Shown here piece after piece: positions 40,515 to 51,960 of a stretch of 64,000 nt of DNA (positions are counted from its first letter, which is position 1; every line of letters starts with the position of its first letter). Source of the DNA: Apostichopus japonicus (lineage: Eukaryota; Echinodermata; Holothuroidea; Aspidochirotida; Stichopodidae); the NCBI RefSeq assembly GCF_037975245.1, contig NC_092571.1, positions 27,234,564-27,298,563 on the forward strand, in the 5' to 3' direction. The notes under the pieces are model-generated. The model ran no database searches, was not told the DNA's origin, and saw only the letters and a program-made list of their open reading frames with translations. The position numbers and the translations under genes were made by a program.

Positions 40515-43500
40515 TCAGATGTCAAGGTCATCATCAGGGTCCTCCTCATCAAAGTCATCTGGTTCATAGAAGATCTGACTCTGACCTCCATCAGATGACC
40601 TATAATAAATATGAATAATAATTTAAAGGTGCAACAAAGCTGGAAATAATGTATCTGTTATAACTTAGTAAATTCCAAATGCAAACCAGGAATAGGAAAA
40701 CAGACTTCATTGTGGTTTTGATGACGCTTTAAAATAAACTGTGGACAAATGAACAGGGGTATTTTGGTTACATCATTTGCAATCCTATTTTGTACAATAG
40801 TTTGTAATAAATTAATACATTTTCATTTTAGCTACTTTAACCGACAAGGAAGCTGAGAAACTTACTTATCTTGTCTTGAAGTGTACGGTAAGACAACATT
40901 CTCCTTAGCTTTCCTTTCGGAATCTTTCAAAGTAAGGTTAAAAGTCAGGTTGGCTGTTGGATCAGGCTGAAAAAAAGTAAATTAACCTTGAAAATTAGGA
41001 AAACAATATGCATACAGCTGATCCTACGGTAGTATTTGAAAGGTCATCAGCATGATAAAATATATAAAACAAATCTGGCTCATAAAAATAATCATTTAGG
41101 ATCCTTGTATTGTTTTATACCCTTTTAAATTTGTCTAAAACATTTAAAATTTGTAAAGGCAGAAAATGGGAAAAAGGGGGTGGGTGAATAAAGGGAGGGA
41201 TGAAGGAGGGTAGGGGCATATGGTGACAGTTATACTTCTGAAGTTCAATTCAGTTTATGGTGTATCTTATCTGAGGACACCTACCTGAACTTCTTCAAAT
41301 GGAGTTGATGCTTGCTGACCAACTTGCAGCACTGAACAAACAATAGATCTGTCATTTACTGTGTAGGATTCTTTCTAAAACAAAGATATTAAATGAAAAG
41401 TGAAAACAGTAGTATTACAGAAATCAGATTCTCAAACCTCTCAAACCTCAACAAAGCAACGACAAAATGTACAGCAATATATTCATGATTGCTATACACA
41501 TGCTATTACATAAACGTGCAGGATCATAACAACAGAACAGCGATTTCTAACTAAATTATCAAAACTTATCAAGCAACATAATGCAGGAGCACATCCCACC
41601 ACTTCCTGTTCACAACACACAGACATGAATACAGTGGTGTCACAAGCAGTTAAGGCTGCAGCAGTCCCCCTTTAGAAGGCTTCATATTTCCCCACTTATT
41701 AAGACAAATAAACTACTTTACCCCTTATTTTCTGGGTCCCCTAATTGACCCAGGGCTGTGAGGTGTCCCCATCCACCCTTCCCCCCACTACCCTCACAGA
41801 CTCGTGTGTTGTCATTACCTGTCTCTTCACCTTTCCACTTTTCTTGTTTACGATAATTTCAAAACTTCCACCAGCTTCATCTGATGCTGACAAGGTTGGT
41901 CTAATGGGTAATAATCTGATTTGTATGTTAGCTAGATGTCTCAGAGCATTCAGTGTTTTCTCTGTATGTAAGTCTGCATGTATTAAGCCCAGCAGTGGCG
42001 GCGGAACCGGGGGGGGGGGCTTGGGGGGGGGCTCAGCCCCCCCAATAAAAAAGTTGAGGGGCAAATGCATGATAAGCCCGCCCAATATTTACCAAGGCTC
42101 CGAAACGTACATCTGCCCATTTTTCAATGCATATACTTGTCGATCTGTCCGATGCACACGTATACTCTATAGGTGTAATAATTTTAGTGATTGCTGGGGG
42201 ACCCTCGGCCCGTCCCTTGGCTATAGACCACATTGTCACCCCAACCGCGTCTTCACGCCCCGTGAAAAGTGGAAGCAGTGAGTGTGAGTACCGGTAAGCG
42301 TAACACAACTTCGTCTTAGGCCAATTACTTGCCTCATTCCAGCCAGTTCTCCAACATCCCCTTACTTAGTGGTTGATCGAGCGTCCATATATACAGTCAG
42401 GGCGGATGCCCCCCCCCCCCCTGACGGACTCAAATGGACTGCTGGCGCCCTTTTCAGCTTTTCACTACTTTTTACGTATTCGCGATTTTTGACTATTTTA
42501 TTGCGCTTTCATATACCTATTGACATTTGTCATATTCTGTCGGTGTAATTTTCCGACAAAATGGCGACGACACCTATTTATTCTCCGTTTATCTGCAAAT
42601 TAGCAAGGCCCCGGAAAGGGTGATTTCCTGCAATCTCGGGAGTATCTTTACTCAAAAAGTTTCTGTACGCTCCGCGCCAACCTGTGGTGGCGCTCCGCTT
42701 AGATAGTGTCGAAAGCGCCCCTACACACCATTCTTGCCCCCCCCCCCGACCAATACCCCTAGCTCCGCCACTGCCCTTACTACACTCAAAAACGTCTTTG
42801 CGAGCACACTACGAGTAATAGCTACTCTCTTAAAACACCATCGAATATACATATTACAATGTTTTTACAGACTTTACGTGCAATCTGAGAAATTGCAGGC
42901 TTGAGACCCATATTTTAAGGCCAGGTATTCACAGCATAAAACACTCGGGAAGTGCCGTTTCCGGCCATCTGGGGGTTTGAAAAAAACCCAAATTTTCTTG
43001 TACGCTCCGCGCCAACCGATGGTGGCGCTCCGCTTAGATAGTCTCCACACATTAGCCCCCCCCCCCCAATAATTTTTCCGTTCCGCCGCGCCTGAAGCCC
43101 AGTACACAGACACTCTGAATCTCTGTCAAAGAAGATAGATAGAGAGAATATTTAAACATTTGGTGTTATTTAGAGTTTGCAACAGTGTGTCAAGCCGTCT
43201 AAACATTCACACCTGATAATGGACTTACCATCAGGTTGGTGCGTAGCGTATAGAAATTTTGTTGAGTAAAGATACTCCCTAGATCGCCGGAAATGACCCT
43301 TTCCGGGCCTTGCTAATTTGCAGAAGAACAGGTGTAATCGCCAAATTATACCAACAAAATGTGACAAATGTCAATATGTAGATGAGAGCGCAATAAAAAA
43401 TTCAATAATCGCGAATAAGTAAAAAATGGTAAAGAGCTGAAAATGGGGCCAGCAGTCCATTTGAGTCCGTCAGGGGGTGGGGGCGAATATGGACGCTCTG

Positions 43501-46500
43501 CCACTGCTTGGGGGGTAAAGTGGGTAAAGTAGTGTGCATCATTGGTGAATAGCAACGAGAAATAGACGGTGTTGCACAAGGAAGGCATGTCATACACATG
43601 TCATAAACTAATACTATTCAAAACTGACCAGTGAATAGCAACAAGAAATGGTAATTGTCATACAAGGAATGTATTTTACATGAAACATGAAAGGTCATGA
43701 AAGGCAATGGTCTATAGAATGAGCAAAGCTTCTGAAAATAATTCCCATACAGCATGTATGTACTTGTTGTAAACTTATTATTAAAATAGCAAAATAAGCA
43801 CAAAATTTCATATATGCCCTACAGTATTTAGACTTTTTACCTGGAATACCTTTGGTAGCATGTAAGAGAGACCATATAGATGTGGAAATGACAGAGTCAG
43901 TCTGATATGGCAGGAATGAACTGATGGCATCAACTACTACAGCAATCTTTGAGGATGATGAGGCCCTTGGTGTGGACCAGACCCCACAGAAGATATCTTC
44001 ATCAGAATTTACTCTCAAAGTGTCATCTTTAGAAACATTCCTTCAGAATAGTATCGAAGCAAAAAAAAAAAAAAATAAATTTCAAACAATGCATTTACTG
44101 GTGATTGTTAAAACATCATAAATGCAAAGGTTAACATTATCATTGTAACTTTTTGTGTTACTTACCATCCAAGGGGGTTTGTCCAGTAGTCATGAACAAC
44201 TACTTTGCTGAAGGCTTCAGGTTCAAAGAATTTCTTTACTTCATCTGGTTCAACTTCTGATATTATTACGTGAATTTCATCCACTCTGCAAAGACAAAAA
44301 TAGTCTTGCTGTTATTTTAGTAAGTAGTTTATTTTTACGTCTTTACTGTACTTTTGTCTGCATCCGGTTTCAAACTTACAGTAACCCTGCTACATTGGCT
44401 ATTGCCATTTACAGAAAATGTCATCAAAAGAGTAAAAAATACTATTCAAGAGTATTTTTAATTCATTTTGTCTGATAAGCTAGTATTCAAATGAAATGAC
44501 TATTTATAGGGTGTTACTAAAACGAATGACAATTGCGTTACACATAACGAATGACAATATGTTGTACACACTAAAAAATTGCGTTGACTAAAACGAATGA
44601 CAGTGAATGACAGCACAGACATTTTCTTCAACCATGGAGGTTTTACCTCCATGCTTCAACCGGATATCACGGTTCAGACTTTGTGGGTATATTAAAGCCA
44701 CGCAAAACAAGTGGACGCGAAGTGCGTGGCTTAAACAGATATAGTAAAGTACGGACAAGATACAAACGCACCTTATAGTAAGCGAAATTGTAAGTCTGAT
44801 TTTAAAAAGTAAATTTAACGTCATTTTACCGATATTAATTGTTAGAAACTAACAATACATAACTACTGTATATAAGTTGCCGGATGATTTTCGAACTGCA
44901 GCCAAACGTTCCTAGAAAATTTTCGAGAAATCCCAGCATACACAAAAACGTCACTTTTAAAACGATATTAAACGTTTCTTCTTTTGTTTTGATAACGTTA
45001 TTTGTGGTGTAATAAGTATGTCACGTTTTCAGGCTATTATTGCAAAACAATTTTTCGTTAAAACATTAAAATAACATTAATATCTCATAAAAACGTTATG
45101 CCGACGTTTTTTTAACACCACAGTCCACATTTAACGTTATAAAAACATATTTTAGAGGCTGTTTTACAATTTTTATGATAACGTTTTGTGTTTGCTGCGG
45201 CCAGTCGTTGCTACTACAAATTTTATACTTTAATAATACCATATCATAGCATTTTCCACCAAAATTAATCGTGGATATAAGTTTCAAACATACCAATTAG
45301 CCAGCACCTAACAATTACTTCAGTTATCTTTCTATATAAATCTACAGAGGTAAATGTCAAAAGCACAGCACTCAAGCGCATTCTCACACAAAAACTTTCC
45401 ATGTGGTTTCTATACGTAAATTACACCAAAACCCTGCAACCACGTAACATGCGATTTTCCTCAAATCATTTTTGCGCAGAAAACCAATAACCGCATTTAC
45501 TCCACTCCGTTAATCATTCTATCTCCTACTGCGCAAATGCAAAGCATCCAACAGACCAGTCAACTGGTCCGTTTGATGCCCGTCAGCGCATTTGCTGGAT
45601 CAAACGGACCAAAAACGCAGCCATGCAGCTGCCTCCACTCACCACCATCCTTCGTTGACTTTCGTTGTGTTTCGCTGTCCTTTGTTGTCATTCGCTGTCA
45701 TTCGTGAATGATAATTAACCCTATACAAAGTCAATTGTCATTCGCTGTCATTCGTTTTAGTTTGTCCTTATTTATGGATTCACATGTCTACTATGAAGCG
45801 GGATTCTCATGAGACAGATACGCTTAGTACTTTGCAAAAGTATACATCTGTACATAGTTAATTATGAAACTATATACACACTAGTTAAGAGTATCACTTT
45901 GAAGTTTCAATGGTTCAAGCAATTTCCCTTTCTAAGCAAGCAGTACGAAAAGACATAATTTGATAATGATTTGATAAATAAAGTGGTCCTAGTACTGTAC
46001 TCTTTCTATAATTCATATGCAAGTTGTGAGGAGCGTAGATTAGGATACCATTTATAGTAAGCTTGATAACTTTACAAGGTTTCTTTTGTGATATTAGACC
46101 TATACCTGTACTGGACCCTATACCTGTACCTGTACATGACCTTTGACACACTGCAACGCCATTGTTATCAACTGTTCACTTTCACTTGATTATAACATAT
46201 GTAATATGATCTAAATGTACTGTACTCAATTTACATCCTGTACACTAGCCTATATGTGGGTTTTTAGTGTTGGAAAGACGATTACTTACATGTGCTTCAG
46301 GTACTGTATAATATTGTTACAGTACTCTTTTATGGTATCTCTGCTAGTCTGCTTAGAAAGTTGCTGGTACTATCATATTGTATATCAAACAATTACAAAT
46401 TATATGATAAAAAACTATCCAAGTACTGTACTGCTTATACCCAACGAACAAGCTACAACTAGAACATTGTATGCCTGCATATACATGTGAAAAATACTAG

Positions 46501-46656
46501 AGCATGACAGAACACAGCTCAACAAATCAACCTCATCCAACATGCATAATTCAAAGAGAGAAAACAAAATGACAAACTGTACAAAGATTCCATACCTGTC
46601 CAGTACATGGTTCGCTAAGGCAAATAGCAACTGCTTGCCACTATGGTTAAGTGAGT
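40515..46656 (-). CDS. ELP5: Elongator complex protein 5, 5' partial
   Basis: Seven exons on the minus strand, all with GT-AG borders and matching phases: 46656-46596, 44285-44166, 44040-43841, 41973-41819, 41374-41285, 40966-40866 and 40599-40515 (TGA). They give 269 residues; the first exon (probably 20-30 residues) was not found. Diagnostic segments: DSLNHSGKQLLFALANHVLD, VHDYWTNPLGW, DLHTEKTLNALRHL, NKKSGKVKRQ, PDPTANLTFNLTL and the acidic end FYEPDDFDEEDPDDDLDI, which matches the conserved PDDDLDI terminus of animal ELP5. ELP5 forms a RecA-like ring with ELP4 and ELP6. This ring is part of Elongator, which modifies wobble uridines of tRNAs. No break was seen in the exons found. Introns carry several transposons, one only 19 bp from an acceptor. 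Confidence 0.9.
41993..43094. mobile_element. hAT-like element in ELP5 intron (outer)
   Basis: The ends CAGTGGCGGCGGAAC and (inverted right end) CAGGCGCGGCGGAAC form a terminal inverted repeat. The flanks carry an 8-bp duplication, AAGCCCAG (41985-41992 and 43095-43102). No transposase. It contains a second element (42367-42773), so the outer copy without the insertion is about 690 bp. It sits immediately upstream, in transcript sense, of the ELP5 exon 41973-41819. Confidence 0.85.
42367..42773. mobile_element. hAT-like element nested in the outer copy
   Basis: The right end, inverted, reads CAGTGGCGGAGCTAGGGG; the left end TAGTGGTTGATCG is diverged. An 8-bp duplication CCCTTACT (42359-42366 and 42774-42781) marks the insertion. 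The core (GGAGCGCCACC, GTTGGCGCGGAGCGTAC on the minus strand) is shared with the elements at 2.06, 43.2 and 51.25 kb. Confidence 0.85.
43215..43506. mobile_element. Partial hAT-like element, inverted relative
   Basis: The sequence from about 43390 to 43500 is the reverse complement of the start of the element at 42367 (AGCAGTCCATTTGAGTCCGTCAGG on this strand). It ends in GCTCTGCCACTG, a hAT-type terminus. The left end could not be placed, so the copy is truncated or diverged. Confidence 0.6.
44516..45761. mobile_element. 1.25-kb element with ACTAAAACGAATGACA inverted ends
   Basis: Located in the ELP5 intron between exons 46656-46596 and 44285-44166. The left end ACTAAAACGAATGACAATTG and the inverted right end ACTAAAACGAATGACAGCGA agree, and more AATGACA/TGTCATT copies lie close to both ends. 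No transposase ORF. The target duplication is unclear, so the superfamily is not assigned. Confidence 0.6.
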
Positions 46657-48583
46657 CTGTAAGAAAAAAAACAAAAAACAAAATCAGAATATCCTCAAAG
46701 AGCAGAGTTGGGTAAATTGTGTTAACCAAAAAATACATTCCTTGCTTGAAAGTGAAAGTCTAGTGTACATACACAGTATCATTCTACACAACAATAATTT
46801 AGATGCCTCAATAGACACAATAGACAATTTGCATAATCTGATGTATTTGTATTTTTTATGATATTTAACTGTTATCTTGTAAAGCTTAAGTTTAATTAAA
46901 GGAGTTGCTCATTGGTTCTCATCACTCAAGCATTACCTTAAAGCAGTATGCAGTTCTGATACAAATTTGTATATAGAGAATTTCATGTGAACTCATGCAA
47001 GTGTCAGAGCAGAATGTCGTACTGAGAAGCTTAGGCTTCGCAGAACTGTCGGATTGTAAACGTTAGAGTAGCCTACATGCGAACATTCTTCGCATTGGAG
47101 CTGAACATCATAATTAATGTAAACAACAAAGAGTCTGCTGTTCAAAATTATCTTGTGTTACACAAAGACCACGAAACACCAGATCTACTAAATATATGGC
47201 AGCTTAAGGAGTTTTTAAAAACATATCTAATTTATAAGAAATTTCACCAAAAATTAAGGAAGAAATTAATCTGTATACAACCATGGTTTTTATTGTGATT
47301 ACTGTAGGTACTGTACGGAAGGGTGGGTTATGTTGCAATCTGCATTTGCGAAGATGACGTCATGTTCATTACTGTTCAAATCATATTTGAAGTGTCCATC
47401 CTTAATGATTAAAAAATCGTTCCTCTGTCAAACTTTGACAACACGTTTAGAAAAATATTTATCGTGTTTTAAGGTAACTTCTTAGGGCTACCATACAATC
47501 CTTTTAACTATTTAATTACAGAGTGTGCAAGGAAGCATATTGTATATTGTTTAATTCATGTTTTAATTTTATCTTGTTTAGGGGCTGCTCCATTACTGCT
47601 CCGTTATTGCTCCATTACTACTCCATTACTGCTCTGTTATTGCTCCACTACTGCTCCATTATTGCTCTGTTATTGTTGCATTATTGCTGCATTATTGTTT
47701 TGTATGCTGCCACTGCCAGTTCATCTTAGTTCGTGCGTGTTGGGTTGTGGAATATATTGCAGCTAAACAACTTGGACAGTTTTCTGTTGTCATTTGCTTG
47801 GCTTGTCCCACCCAAGGTGGCCCCTCCAGGCCCCCAAATAGTGCTTTACAACACTACTAGTACTGTATAGCTTGTGAATTCACAGCCCTGAACAAATCAC
47901 CGTAATATTAATCGGTAAGCTACAGTACATGTAAGTAGTACAGTATATCGGCCGGGTACAGCTGACAGTTTGTCACATGAACAAATGTTATGCCAAACTT
48001 GTGGTAATAAATTCCTCTACTTATTTGATCCCAAGACAACAAATCTTATGATTTAATCATACAATGGTATTTCTCACACAGCAAAGAACAATACAGATAA
48101 GAGCTTGAGCAAGAACTGCAGATCTCCAGTCATTCCTCAATATAACATGTTTACTCAGATATTATTACTTTCACCATCTTCAGTTTTATCAGTACTACTG
48201 GCTATGATTCTTCATATGTAAAGCATTTCTACAAACATATTATCTTAATACTTACTTATCAGTAATGACTGTCCTTTCATCTGAGCTAATAACGTTATAT
48301 ATCTGTATTGTGACATTGCTAGACATTTATAACAGACCTACTTTACAAATTGAAACATGCCACTACAGTTTTGTTGGACTACTGTACTTTGTAAACAAAC
48401 ATGAGATGCACTGTGCAGTATGGGTCACCGAATGTTTCGTACAATGAACATATGTTTCTGCTTCTGCAGGATACTCGTTAAAAAGTTAAAAACCCCTCTC
48501 GGGTATCACAACTAGGATGTTGGTGTGCAGCGCAGCAGAGCTAATAATAATGCGTGGGCAATCTTGTCTTAAACACCTCAAGA
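46657..48583. other. Probable ELP5 first intron and upstream DNA
   Basis: The first coding exon of ELP5 should lie here or beyond, ending with one base of a codon before the AC that opens the exon at 46656. No convincing candidate was found. An 11-bp minisatellite lies at 47583-47697. Confidence 0.35.
47583..47697. repeat. 11-bp minisatellite
   Basis: About ten copies of GCTCC(A/G)TTA(C/T)T, with base exchanges in the later units. Confidence 0.85.
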
Positions 48584-49214
48584 CTAGAGCTCTCTTTTAC
48601 AGTAGTCTTTTATGGTCCTAGGATAGAAGCTATACTGAAAAGCACAATGATTATATGGAATTTGAGTATAGCGACCACGCCACCCTGGTTTCAAGAAGGG
48701 ATTAGTCTCGTTTGGGACTGCAATTAGGCCATTAATAATTTGGTAAAAGAGCATAAGTCTGGCCCTTTTCCTTCTTTCTGTGAGGGGTTCCCACTTCAAA
48801 GTCTTCAAGATCTCAGTGACGCTGGATTGCCTACGGAAATCTCGAGTTACAAAGCGTGCTGCCTTCCTTTGAATTTTATCTATTTTATCTTGGTCTGAGA
48901 CCTTATAGGGGTCCCAAATGTGAGCTGAATAATCAAGAGTAGAACGACACATAGACATATATAGGCCAATTCCCGTAATTCAGGTGGGCAAGAGCGCAAA
49001 TTCCTATTAAGGAAGCCAAGGGTTCTGCTGGTCCTAGAGCAAATCTTATCAATATGAGTAAAGAAAGATAAATTGTCACTAAACAGGACACCAAGATAAG
49101 GTTGCGCAGTGACGCACTCCAATATTTGATTGTATATGGAGTAAAAGAACACAGATTTTGCCTCGCTACACTTTGTAGACATCATGAAGCATTTAGAGGA
49201 ATTTAATTTCATGT
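48584..49214 (-). mobile_element. LINE fragment, CR1/Jockey-like RT C-terminus
   Basis: Two overlapping minus-strand frames, 49212-48880 and 48958-48584, join across a frameshift. They show the typical order of the end of a non-LTR polymerase: LNSSKC, YLGVLFSDNLSF, HIDKIC, LGFLNRNLRSCPPELRELAY, then LDYSAHIWDPYK, KIQRKAARFV and LKWEPLTERRKRARL. The catalytic RT part is absent, so it is a 5'-truncated, frameshifted copy. In this sense it lies upstream of ELP5 exon 46656. Confidence 0.88.
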
Positions 49215-50655
49215 CCCAAAGCGTAACCCATTGTGCATATTGAATTCTAAGCCTAACCTTTAATGATCTTTAAAGCTGTTTTAAGTTGTTGATGATAAAT
49301 GACATTTTCAGTACTTTACAAAACTGAGGAGGAAACATATTTCAATGCTCTCTGGAAATTTGCATATGTAGTCTAGGGCGCTAGGCCTAATTGAATGAAA
49401 AAGTTCAGTATATTTATATAATAGCAATTCACTTAGTCTAGAAATGATAGCGAAATGCAAGGGAAAGCTCTAGCCGTGTGATGCTAGGCCTAACGTATGT
49501 CAGTAGTCGGGCCATGTTTATACCATCGGTAATTTAGGCCTTGCTTAAAGAAATAAATCATTCAATTCGATGGTCTATACAATCGAATTATCACTGTCAC
49601 CGGTTCCGCGAAACTAAAATTATTGAAGTTGTTATTGTACCTGCTAGGCCTACCTGGTGAGCCTAATATTAGGACGTTTTACGTCGAGACCATACCTTGC
49701 AATAAGACGAATGAATTTGCATCCTGGTTCGATAAATAAGGTAATAGCAAGGAAGGCATCATGTATAATTCTTAGTTTGTGTTGATATCCGAACTGATTG
49801 AGGCTAGAGAACAATAACTGCGACCAATTTCAAGCGACCTTATGGTACGCCGTTTTAAATATTTACCTCATTGTACTTAAGTAGAATCAATTCCACTTAT
49901 TAAGTAGAAAAAACTTAAGCTTAAGTGAAATGATTGACTTCTAAGTTATAGTACCGTATTATAAATTCATTAGTTCTCATCCTTTCTATATATTTAATTG
50001 TTGGGCTCTGAATTTAAGTTTCTAAGTTATACCAGCCTCATTTGCAGACAGCAGACTATTTAAAGGCACTGGAGACTTGTCCCAAACAGCGTGCCGCCAT
50101 CTTGCAAGTGATGGTTTATTTTGTCACTACAAAATGCTGACAGTAATGAAACGTGATACCTTGTTATCTATAGCTGGACCTTAGATGTCAATCGCTGTAT
50201 CGTTTGTACACTGTGCTGTGGGTATTGACCGCAGCTGTATGTACTGACTGTACACTGGTGTGTAATTACAAACGTTAGCAAGCTGTGTTTGTATTTTCTG
50301 GGATCGATGGTGGTGTCTAACACTTCTGTTACACCTCATTCGAAACTAGGTCAGATTACCGGCATTAGACGTTTCTTTTTGCGCGAGTCTTCACACCCTT
50401 TATAATACAAGCCTATAAAAATAATATTCTGTTTCCTTTGTCATCCTCTACGATGTATATTTATTAACTTTACTGTAGTTGAAACATGCAGCCTCGATTG
50501 AAATGTCGAGCTTAAATTCTCAGCGACTTGAAGTATTAAAATGCATACTAACGTGTGGACTCTGTTGTTTCGACAACACCAACGTAATCGTTGTGCGGAG
50601 AAGTGGGTGGTCTGGGGGAAATGTTAACATGGGTACCATTCTTGGTGGTACTAAT
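49215..50655. other. Non-coding, TAGGCCTA tract and possible promoter
   Basis: About 49370-49700 is rich in TAGGCCTA-like words, like the tracts in the first introns of the genes at 11.8 and 61.2 kb. A CAAGATGGCGGC element lies on the minus strand at 50093-50104. No exon could be confirmed. Confidence 0.4.
50093..50104 (-). promoter_or_regulatory. YY1-like CAAGATGGCGGC element
   Basis: Minus-strand CAAGATGGCGGC matches the well-known YY1 site often found at the transcription start of housekeeping genes. On this strand it points toward ELP5 and could mark its promoter 3.4 kb upstream of the first exon found. Inference from motif and orientation. Confidence 0.35.
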
Positions 50656-50692
50656 ATTACAACTACTAATACTTCTACTATTTCTACTATTT

Positions 50693-50743
<51 letters not shown>

Positions 50744-50945
50744 TACTACTACTACTACTACTACTACTATACTACTACTACTACTACTACCACCACTACC
50801 ACCACTACCACCACTTCCACCACTACCACCACTACCACCACTACCACCACTACCATCACTACCACCACCAACACCACGACTACTACCACTACCAACGCTA
50901 CAACCACAACCACCACGACTACTTCTACTACTGATACCACTGCTT
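50656..50945. repeat. (ACT)n and derived CCA/CAC triplet microsatellite
   Basis: A pure ACT/CTA triplet array to about 50790 passes into ACC/CCA-containing triplets to about 50945. It gives long threonine, leucine, tyrosine and valine frames that are artefacts. Confidence 0.95.
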
Positions 50946-51169
50946 GATGGAACGTCGTGTTGTAGTTGTTTCCTTGCCCTCGAAAGTGCCCTTCCAACTG
51001 CAACATCAACAGTTCACGACGATTGATTGGCTGGCTGCATTATCCGAGTGTAAACGTAGTTCTGCTTCTTTTGCTAGGGGTAAGCATGGTGTTATGTTCG
51101 TACATACACAACGAATGATGGATAAGTATAGGGGAATGGCCGCACATATAGTAACGTAACTAGTACGTC

Positions 51170-51960
51170 TTGTAAGTCAGTATCATGGGGGTGCTCGACT
51201 GCTCGTTGTAGCTAAATTTTACCTCTATCACCCCATGCCAACCAACCTCGGAGCAGGCGAGTAGCGAGAAATTTGCCAAGGGAGGGGCGAAACTGTAAGC
51301 TAACTTTCAGAGCCGTAGATACGGCATTGCAAACTATCCAAGCGTAGCGCCACCTTAAGTTGGCGCGAAGCGTACAAGACAATTTTTGCTGAAAATGCAT
51401 CACAGATCTCTGGAAATGGCACTACCCAGGCCTTGTAAGTTGCATCTGAGCATTTTCTCTTTGAAATTACAAGCGATATCATAAAAACTTCCCCAAAGAA
51501 TATGCTCAAGGGTTGGGGGGTGGCCCCCTTCGCCCCCCCCCTTTGGTTACACGCCTGCCTCGGAGTCGTTTTTGGGAGGGGGTACTAATCCCCTAAATCA
51601 GGGGACAATGGCTAACAAATCGAATATGTAACCCAATAACAATGGGGGCGCTCATGGTAGCTGGCATCACATTTTATCATCCCATGCCAACCAAACTGTG
51701 GGACTATTGTGGGAGGGGGTTAGTATTCCCAAAATCAGCACAAAACGTAATGTTTCCGACTTTCAACACGGTTTGTGGGTATAAACCAAATCTGTAACTC
51801 AGTCTCATTTGTGTGCTCGTTGTAGATGAACTGACACTCTATCACCCCATGCCAACCGTTCTCCGGGGACGGTGGGTAGGGGGTTATTCACCCTAAACTC
51901 ATCACAAAAGCGTATTGTTTCGTATTTTCCCTTTGACTTAAAATAATTTCGGCAAAGAAA
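51170..51960. repeat. Diverged tandem repeat (about 170 bp) split by a transposon
   Basis: Three units share GCTCGTTGTAG-like starts, then CTCTATCACCCCATGCCAACC and a GGGGGTTA(G/T)T(A/C)-like end. They lie at about 51186-51640 (interrupted), 51644-51808 and 51820-51960. The first unit is split by the hAT element at 51254-51557. Confidence 0.7.
51254..51557. mobile_element. hAT-like MITE with 8-bp target duplication
   Basis: The left end CAGGCGAGTAGCG and the inverted right end CAGGCGTGTAACC pair as terminal repeats. CCTCGGAG is duplicated exactly at 51246-51253 and 51558-51565. It has the same core block as the element at 2061. 304 bp, no transposase. Confidence 0.87.

Noticed and set aside
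41745-42281. 178-residue plus-strand ORF and the proline-rich extension of an ELP5 exon on the minus strand
   Set aside because: Both run through the hAT element; the poly-P part is the transposon end, and the splice acceptor at 41974-41975 gives the correct phase without it.
50050-50104. ATG within CAAGATGGCGGC as the ELP5 start codon
   Set aside because: The frame from this ATG meets a stop after 14 codons and shows no GT donor in a suitable phase; only a promoter role is proposed.
50479-51009. Threonine-, leucine- and valine-rich ORFs of up to 151 residues
   Set aside because: Translations of the ACT/CCA triplet microsatellite.
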